5,055 nucleotides of DNA from Candidatus Omnitrophota bacterium (GTDB lineage Bacteria > Omnitrophota > Gorgyraeia > Aquiviventales > Aquiviventaceae), in assembly GCA_023247155.1 (NCBI GenBank), contig JAHFGZ010000058.1:1-5055 (forward strand), given 5' to 3'. Numbering within the stretch: the stretch's first letter is position 1; the number at the start of each line of letters is the position of its first letter. The notes under the pieces are model-generated. The model was not told the origin of the DNA. It saw only the letters and a list, made by a program, of their open reading frames with translations, and searched no databases. Shown here one piece after another: positions 1-5,055 of the stretch. The position numbers and the translations under genes are program-made.

Positions 1-2
1 TC

Positions 3-284
3 GGCGGCCGACGCGGCCGCCGCTTTCATCGCCTCCATCGCCTCCGCCACGTCCGCGCGATCCTTCGGGACAGACGCCTCAAGGGCCGCGATCGCCGCGT
101 CAGGACCTGCGAGCTGCACGAGCTCCAGGAACTCCTCGAACGTCGGCTCATCGGCCGTCACGCTCGCGAACCGGCTCGCCCACCCCAGCCGCAGCCCGTG
201 CAGCCGCAGCCGCCCGTCGTGCCGCAGCCTGGTCCGCTCGAGGCTCGTCGCCTCCGGCAGGTCGAACAGCGTCTCATCGAGGAG
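3..284 (-). other. Unassigned C-proximal segment running off the window (residues 1591-1684)
   Basis: The segment starts with an acidic/hydrophobic stretch (LLDETLFDLPEATSLERTR, 1591-1609). A short basic, strand-like part follows (RHDGRLRLHGLRLGWASRF, 1611-1629), then an acidic helical part (EPTFEEFLELVQLAG, 1636-1650), ending in an Ala/Met-rich helix (VAEAMEAMKAAAASAA, 1669-1684). No family is recognised. It could begin another module; the strand-like part resembles neither the OEP units nor the first 291 residues closely enough to assign it. Confidence 0.4.
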
Positions 285-3200
285 CGGACGAATCCCGGAG
301 AGCCGTCCCGTCGCTGGCGCGCGGCCATCCCCTCGCTGCCCGGAGACCGCAGTCCCGCCGGCGGCGGCCGATGGATCGAACAGTTGCCGGAAGAGCGCCT
401 CCGCCGCCTGGTCGTCCTGCACGAGATCCCGGAGGTAGCCCTTCAGCTCGGCGAGCGACGCCTGATAGGCGCTCAGGTGCGCCATGTACCTGCCGGCCAG
501 CTCCGCCAGGTGCGTCATCTGCCGGTCGAATCCGTGGTCGGGGATCCCGGCCCGCATCGCCGAAAACGCCGCATCCGCCGCCTCCCGCTGCCGCCCGATC
601 TCCTCCTCGAGCGCCCACAGGCGCTTGACGGAGGTGTTGATGTCCCGCTCGATCCGTTCGAGGAAGCGGGCGGTGTCGTCGGCGAACCGCTCCACGGCGC
701 CATCGGCCAGCTCGCGGTCCACCGCGACCACGCGCGCGTTGGTCCGGCGGTCCGGCATGAAGAGCGGCGCCTGCGCGTGTGCGCCGTGCACGAACCGGCG
801 GCCCTTCTTGAGCTGTCCGAGGTCCACCTGCTCAAGCCGCGTGACCGCCGAGCCCAGTGTCAGCTCGATCCGGTCCAGCGGCGCGCGCGCAGCGCCCAGC
901 GCCACCTCCTGGAGCTGCAGCGAGCCGAAGACCGCCTTGTAGCCGGACAACTGCGCCAGCCCCTGGAGCAGCCGGCCGGACACCTGCTGACGCAGGCCGC
1001 CGCGCCTTCCCTCGGCAAGTTGCAGCTCGTCCGTCAGCCCCAGCCCCTCCGCCAGCGCGCTGATCGAGACCGCGACCGCCTGCGGGATGTCGAGGAGCGT
1101 GCGCAGATCACCCTCCGCCTGTTGGCGCTCGCGCTCCGCCTGCGCAAGACGCGCCTGCGCGTCTTCCCGGCCGCGGGCGCGCCGCTCAAGGTCCACCGTG
1201 CCCAGGCGGCCGGCGCCTTCCTGCCGGATGGCCTCGTCGAGGCCCTGCGTCTGGCGCGCGTCGAGGTCCAGCCGGAAGCGCTCGACGTCGGCCTGCGCCG
1301 CCACGTACCGCGCCACCGCCTGGAAGATCTCCAGCGCCGCCGCCGTCTTCGCCTGATCCTCATTCGCGCGCAGCGTCAGGACCTCCCCGGCGCGCCGCTG
1401 GATCGACGCCTGGCGGTTGGGGTCGAAGTAGAACGTCGCCTTCACCCCGAGGCCCTTGTCGAGGATGGAGAACCTCCCATCCGGGCTGATGAAGAAGGGC
1501 GAGCGCTGGAACCCAATGGTGAGCCCCTCGCCGCCCAACGACGCCCCGCGCTTCTTCAGCTCCTGCCCCAGCGCCTGCTCCGCGCCGGAAAGCCGCTGCG
1601 ACGCCGCCCGCACCTTCGGATGCCGCCGCACCGCCTCGGCGATGCGGTCCAGCGTCACCTCCTCGGTCCCCGTCGCCTCCGGCGGAGTCCGCGGCGCGTC
1701 CAGCGCGCCCGGATCATACCGGAGGACCTCAAGCCGCGCCGCGGCCAGCTCATCGAGCGCATCGTCGAGCCGCCGGCGCGCCTGCTCGCGCGCATCCAGC
1801 GCCGTGTTGAGGTCCTGGGCGAAGCTCGCCTCCTTGCGCTCGGCGCCGCTCTGGAGCCGGCTCACGGCCGCATCCCATGAGACCAGCGCCTTCCTGGCCG
1901 CGTCCGCCTCGCGCCCGGCCTTCGCCAGGCGCGCGCGGGCTTCGCCGCGCTGCCGCTCGGTCCGCGTCGCCAGATCCGTCCGCTCCTCGCGGCTGGAGAC
2001 CGCCTCGCCGCGCGTGCGCTCCCTCTCCGCGTGATCCACCTGGGTGCCGACGAAGGACCGGAACACGCCCATCCCCACGTTGAGGAACCCGAGCGGCCAC
2101 TGGTTCGGCAGGAACCCGATCCGGAACCGGATGTCCCGGTCGCCCTCCTCGATCGCCTTCACCTTGGCATCGAGCATCGTGGTGTAGGCGTCGGCCGCCT
2201 CCAGCCTCCGCTCAACGGAGAGCGCCGATCCGCCCTGCGGATCGCGGACCGCATCGGCAAGCGGCGTGGAGGCGCCGCGCGCGTCCTGCAGCGTCAGCGC
2301 CTGCTCGATCGCTTCGCGCGACCACTCCCCGGCGAGCGTCGTGTCCGTTTCGGTCGGAAGCCCCATCAGCGCGTTGAACCGGGCGCGCGCGGCCAGGCGG
2401 TCGCGACGCGCCGCGGCCAGCACATCCTGCGCACGCAGCAGTCGCTGCCCGGCGTTGAGCGCATCGACCGACGTCGCCAGCCCCTCGCGGGCCTGCTGCC
2501 GGATGGTCTCTGCGGCGGCCTCGGCGAGGCGCAGGTCCGCCTCGCCATCCCGGAGGCGGCCCTGCGCCTTCAACAGCTCAAGGGCGCTGTCGATGACGTC
2601 GCTGATGACCCGGCCCTCGGTCACGTCGCGGCTCCTCTCGGTGAAGCTGAGCAGCGTGCGCTGGAAGGCCTTGGTGTCCTTGCCGCGCTCGATCTTCACG
2701 TCCGCCCCGATCGTCAGGACGTTGTACACGAAGTCCATCCCGGAGCGGCTGCCGGCGTTGGCGCGGTGGAGCTGCACGAACGCCTCCGCGCTGTCCAGCA
2801 GCCGGGAGGCCGTTCTGCCTTGCGCGATCGCCTCGGGCAGCGTCGCAGGCGCCGTGGCGCCTGGCTTCAGGGGTTTCAGCACGTCGGCCGTCCGCGGATC
2901 CGCTTCGCCGAGCCGAAGCTCGGTGATCAGCGCGTCGGTGTAGCGTCCCGCCGGCTCCTCGAGGCTGCCCACCACGAGCGCATCGAGCGCGTCCAGCGAC
3001 TCCAGCACCTGCTCAAGCGAGCCCGCCTGCCCTTCGTTGTAGAGGCGCAGCCCCTGCGCGAGCGCGTCCTCCTGGTTGGCGCGAAGCTGCGGCAGCCGGA
3101 TGCCGAAGTAGCCCTCGCCGTAGCGGCGCTCCTCCTGCGCCCGCGCGCGCTCGGCGGCCTGCGCCTGAAGCTCCGCCTCGTGGTCGGCCCGCTTGACGTC

Positions 3201-5054
3201 GGCAAAGGCGTCGGCCATCTTCCACTGCCGCCGCGCGTCGAGGTTCAGCCCGGACCAGCGCGCCCCGAACCCGGCGAGGCGGCCGCCCGGCAGCGCGTAG
3301 CCGACCGTCGCCTGGTCGGCGCCCGGAGAGAGCCACTTCGCCAGCAGGTACGCCCGCTGGGCGTCGGCCTCCCGCCGCTGGGCGTCGGCGAGCAGCGCAT
3401 CCACGCTGACCTGCTGGGCATACCGGTCCCGCAGCTGCCCGAGGCGCACCCACAGCTCGTTGAGGCTCTGCACCCCCGCCGTGAGGCGCCCGATCGCCGC
3501 GCGGTCCTGCGGGTCAAGGCCGATGAGCTGCGCCACCCGGGCCTGCGCCTTCGGACGTTCCGTCTCCTCCAGGTCGCGCAACTGCTCCCGGTAGAGCGCC
3601 CGCTTGCGCGCGAGCATGTCCAGGCCCGCCTGCGTCTCAAGGCCCCGCGCGGCCCGGTCAGCCGCCGCGCGCTCAATCGGGCCCAGCTCGCCGAGCTGCC
3701 GTTCGACGGCGGCGATCCGCAGCTCGATGAGCCCAAGGCCGCGGTACGCGTCGAGCGTCTCTTCGACCCGCGCCACCCAGGCCGCGGCGAGGTTCCGCTC
3801 CGCCCGCTCGAGGATGAGGCCCGCGTCCTTGTTCTGGAGCAGCTCGGCCGGGGAGAACTCGTAGCGCTGCTGCAGGCCGATCGTCGTGATGATCCGGCCG
3901 CCGCCCGCGTTCGCCAGCGACTGGTAGCCGGTCGTCACGTTGAGATTCGGCAGCAGGAAGCGCTGTGTGATGCCCTTGGCGGCGGCGAGCGCCGCTGCCC
4001 GGTCCACCTCCAGCATCGCGGTGCGCAGCGATTGGCCCTTGTCGAGCCCGCGGGTCATGCTGCGCTGCAGCAGCTCAAGCGGCAGCGTGGCGATCTCCTC
4101 CTTGCGCGCCGCTTCCTCGCGCTGCCGCCGGCCGCTCGGCTCGAAGGGCTGCTCCTCGCCGCGGCCGCGCGCGATCTCGGCCAGGTCGACCGTGATCCCT
4201 CCGCGCGGCTCATGGAGCGTGCCCAACCCTCTGCGCTGGCGCGTCATCCGGTCGCCCACCTCGGCATGGAGCCCCGGCAGCCCGAGGAAGTTCGTGACCC
4301 GCGTCCCGAACGCCAGGATGTCCCGCTCGTTGAAGTTCGAGCGGCCGTCCACCCACACGACCGGCCCGCCCCGCCCGAACTCGAAGTCCATCCGCAGCGC
4401 CCCGACGTTGGCCTCGCGGCCCTTCTCGGCGCTGGCGCGCGCCGCCGCGCGCACCGGCCCGAACGCGAAGCGTTTCGCGACCGCGACCCCGCCCGACGTC
4501 TGCGAGGGATGCAACCCCTCCTGGCTGCGCGCATCGCCCCGCACGTCGCTGACGAAGAGCTCCAGCGTGAACTCCTCCTGAGGCGCCTGGCCGCCCTTCC
4601 CGCGGCCCAGCCGCCCGAGGTCCAGCTCCACGCCCAGCTTGTTGAAGGCCCGCCAGAACTTCGCGCCCTCCGCGCCGAAGGTGAGCGTCCTGGGCCCGTC
4701 CGGGAAGGCGCCGCTGGCATCCGCCCCGAACTCGCCCGAGGCCACGTGGTTGAAGAAGTCCAGCGCCCCGACCGCCCCGCCGTCGAACTTGAGCTTCGCC
4801 GCATCGAAGAGGCGCAGGTTCGTCTGGACCCGGCCACCGGTCAGGAGGATCTCGTTGTAATCGCGCAGATCCGTGAGCGCGAAGTCCGCGAAGCCCGCGA
4901 AGCCGATGTAGACCTTCTCCTGGCCGTTCTCGTTGAGCTTCACGAGGGCGAAGCGGTCGAATAGGAGCATCCGCGGCGGGTTGCCGTGGCGCGCGATGAA
5001 GTCGCCGGTGGTGGGATTCTCCTCGTAGCGCGCGACCTCGATGCGGTCGGCGCT
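3..5054 (-). CDS. Giant multi-domain protein with six TolC/OEP-like repeats (partial, open at both ends)
   Basis: Reading the minus strand from 5054 gives 1684 sense codons with no stop, and the frame is still open at both window edges. In order it encodes a beta-rich region (residues 1-291), a charged linker, six OEP/TolC-like helix-strand-strand-helix-helix units (323-1548), a Gly/Ala linker and an unassigned tail. TolC-family proteins form trimeric outer-membrane channels with a long periplasmic helical barrel and serve type I secretion and efflux pumps. Typical members are 400-500 residues, so this chain is several times longer. The first in-frame ATG (4970, residue 29) has no purine-rich ribosome site just upstream and sits inside continuous coding sequence, so the true start lies beyond 5055. 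No signal peptide can be judged. The frame is favoured over the others by continuous openness, balanced composition and recognisable repeats. Coding is certain enough; the OEP assignment is strong for units 1, 2, 3 and 5. Export, secretion or a structural envelope role remain open. Confidence 0.9.
285..380 (-). other. Gly/Ala/Pro-rich linker after the repeats (residues 1559-1590)
   Basis: The stretch FDPSAAAGGTAVSGQRGDGR (1559-1578), followed by APATGRLSGIRP, is low in large hydrophobic residues and rich in Gly, Ala, Ser and Pro. It looks like an unstructured hinge that closes the helical repeat array and separates it from the next module. Confidence 0.55.
411..977 (-). other. OEP/TolC-like unit 6, most diverged (residues 1360-1548)
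   Basis: The first helix is GYKAVFGSLQLQEVALGAAR (1371-1390). Possible strands are LDRIELTLGSAVTRL (1393-1407) and ARVVAVDREL (1440-1449), separated by a basic, loop-like stretch with HGAHAQAPLFMPDRR (1423-1437). Two helices follow: RFLERIERDINTSVKRLWAL (1463-1482) continuing to 1499, and from about 1510 to 1545, joined at MRAGIPDHGFD (1500-1510), where the family hairpin normally falls. The last helix includes AGRYMAHLSAYQASLAELKG (1520-1539). The arrangement fits an OEP repeat, but the strands are weak and the join to unit 5 is a longer 30-residue linker. Confidence 0.5.
1074..1658 (-). other. OEP/TolC-like unit 5 (residues 1133-1327)
   Basis: A proline-rich linker (1117-1132) leads to VTLDRIAEAVRRHPKVRAAS (1133-1152), close to the family opening in which a Leu-Thr-Leu start is followed by a helix, Asn/His-Pro and a basic-Ala run. 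The strands are EGLTIGFQRSPFF (1176-1188) and GLGVKATFYFDPNRQASIQR (1201-1220); the latter matches the usual strand, turn and Arg-rich helix start. The final hairpin is EGAGRLGTVDLERRARGRED (1279-1298), and the last helix ends RTLLDIP (1318-1324). All parts of an OEP repeat are present in order, so this is a confident unit. Confidence 0.78.
1710..2324 (-). other. OEP/TolC-like unit 4, diverged (residues 911-1115)
   Basis: The first helix spans about 944-970 (VERRLEAADAYTTMLDAKVK, 947-966). The strand region is DIRFRIGFLPN (974-984) followed by LGFLNVGMGVF (988-998), and FVGTQVDHAERERTRGEA (1001-1018) resembles the strand-to-helix transition of the family. A long, strongly charged Arg/Glu/Ala helix runs from about 1005 to 1068. 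The hairpin is LQSGAERKEASFAQDLNTAL (1067-1086), and the final helix ends in EVLRYDP (1109-1115). The order of elements is right, but the first helix is preceded by an extra loop (924-943) and the side-chain pattern is further from consensus than in units 1-3. Confidence 0.6.
2349..2843 (-). other. OEP/TolC-like unit 3 (residues 738-902)
   Basis: After a Pro/Lys linker (718-737, with LKPLKPGATAPA) the unit opens with TLPEAIAQGRTASRLLDSAE (738-757), as first repeats of the family do. The strand region is short: DFVYNVLTIGADVKIERG (774-791). Two helices follow. The second carries a near-consensus family hairpin, IRQQAREGLATSVDALNAGQ (851-870), continues through RLLRAQDVLAAARRDRLAAR (871-890) and ends ALMGLPTE (895-902), a very typical terminus. 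This is one of the most confident units. The Leu-Pro start of the first strand seen in unit 1 is missing. Confidence 0.75.
2904..3473 (-). other. OEP/TolC-like unit 2 (residues 528-717)
   Basis: The first helix runs from about 546 to 574 (DALLADAQRREADAQRAYLL at 552-571). It leads to an LSPG turn (575-578) and a first strand with GYALPGG (585-591). The second strand region, GFGARWSGLNLDARRQ (595-610), strongly recalls the family motif in which a strand ends in an aspartate/glycine turn followed by arginines entering a helix. The closing hairpin is the clearest family signature in this unit: GLRLYNEGQAGSLEQVLESL (668-687), then a helix with RYTDALITELRLGE (704-717). Units 1 and 2 lie almost end to end and together would equal one TolC protomer. 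Confidence 0.75.
3486..4088 (-). other. OEP/TolC-like unit 1 (residues 323-523)
   Basis: This unit has the full order expected of an outer membrane efflux protein repeat. A lead-in (LPLELLQRSM, 324-333) is followed by a first helix (about 342-364). The strand after it starts with the typical Leu-Pro motif, LLPNLNVTTGY (367-377). The second strand is IITTIGLQQRYEF (388-400). Two long helices follow: one through NLAAAWVARVEETLDAYRGL (421-440) to about 468, and one from about 476 to 511, ending in LIGLDP (510-515) like the usual family terminus. The turn at RAARGLETQAGLDML (467-481) corresponds to the conserved Gly-containing hairpin. It would supply two barrel strands and half of a protomer's helical barrel. 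Confidence 0.75.
4089..4181 (-). other. Charged linker before the first OEP-like unit (residues 292-322)
   Basis: A short Arg/Glu-rich stretch (AEIARGRGEEQPFEPSGRR, then a run of alternating E, A, R and K) separates the beta-rich region from the first helical repeat. It looks like a flexible or helical connector. In TolC-family proteins a comparable polar, proline-containing stretch commonly precedes the first repeat. Confidence 0.5.
4182..5054 (-). other. Beta-rich N-proximal region of the giant protein (residues 1-291)
   Basis: This part of the chain differs sharply from what follows. It is rich in Gly, Phe and short alternating hydrophobic/polar stretches, for example KVYIGFAGFADFAL (48-60), RVQTNLRLFDAAKLKFDGG (75-93), TFGAEG (125-130), LGVELDLGRLG (140-150), FTLELFVSDVRG (162-173), GALRMDFEFGRGG (218-230) and LAFGTRVTNFLG (247-258). 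That pattern suits antiparallel strands of an outer-membrane barrel or a beta-repeat surface domain. I recognise no named family, and the region begins before the window edge, so the domain is incomplete. A barrel, a beta-helix or a periplasmic beta-sandwich are all possible. Confidence 0.5.
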
Positions 5055-5055
5055 G

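Noticed and set aside
198..1880. 560-codon open frame on the plus strand beginning with GTG
   Set aside because: Same complementary register as the frame above, with the same skewed composition and no ribosome site. It ends only because of a single TCA serine codon in the minus-strand gene.
3245..3736. 163-codon minus-strand frame starting with ATG, plus other minus-strand frames of 60-197 codons
   Set aside because: They overlap the giant gene in other registers, are rich in Arg, Ser and Ala as expected of off-frame reading of GC-rich DNA, and show no domain pattern.
1074..4088. Near-identical tandem DNA repeats underlying the protein repeats
   Set aside because: The units share order and pattern of elements only; I see no long matching DNA stretches, so any duplication is old.
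2031..4964. 977-codon open frame on the plus strand
   Set aside because: It is the exact codon-complement register of the minus-strand gene. Its predicted protein is dominated by Arg, Leu, Pro and Glu with no recognisable domain, while the minus frame gives ordered family motifs. Its length follows from the rarity of TCA, CTA and TTA in the sense gene.
4970..4970. In-frame ATG at residue 29 as the gene start
   Set aside because: The sequence just upstream has no ribosome-binding motif, the frame is coding-like and open before it, and the residues after it do not form a signal peptide.
1..5055. Phylum assignment, for example Omnitrophota or Elusimicrobiota
   Set aside because: High GC and a giant TolC-like fusion are compatible with several diderm phyla. 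No marker gene is present, so I kept it as a possibility only.

Overview
The window is about 70% GC (estimated by eye) and seems to lie wholly inside one very large protein-coding gene on the minus strand. The frame whose codons start at 5054 and run down to 3 has no stop codon over 1684 codons. It has no convincing start and no end here, so the gene continues past both edges. I found no intergenic DNA, RNA gene, mobile element, CRISPR array, promoter or terminator. The long open frames on the plus strand are codon-usage shadows of this gene.

I number residues from the codon at 5054; residue n begins at 5057-3n. Residues 1-291 (5054-4182) are glycine-, aromatic- and beta-strand-rich, like outer-membrane or other beta-repeat proteins. 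A charged linker follows (about 292-322). Then come six successive segments of about 165-205 residues that look like the outer membrane efflux protein (OEP/TolC) repeat: 323-523, 528-717, 738-902, 911-1115, 1133-1327 and 1360-1548. Four (1, 2, 3, 5) carry the family's helical-hairpin pattern clearly. The fourth and sixth are more diverged. A glycine/alanine-rich linker (1559-1590) leads to a further, unassigned segment (1591-1684) that runs off the window.

The main point of interest is the number of OEP-like units. An ordinary TolC protomer has two OEP repeats and supplies four strands to a 12-stranded trimeric barrel. Six repeats in one chain would be the equivalent of a whole trimer. Proline-containing linkers fall between units 2/3 and 4/5, which fits three fused two-repeat protomers. 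This is an inference from hand reading and has not been tested with a profile or structure model.

A TolC-like exporter implies a cell with an outer membrane (a diderm bacterium). High GC and a giant fused surface protein would suit several little-cultured diderm phyla, such as Omnitrophota or Elusimicrobiota, but nothing here fixes the phylum.
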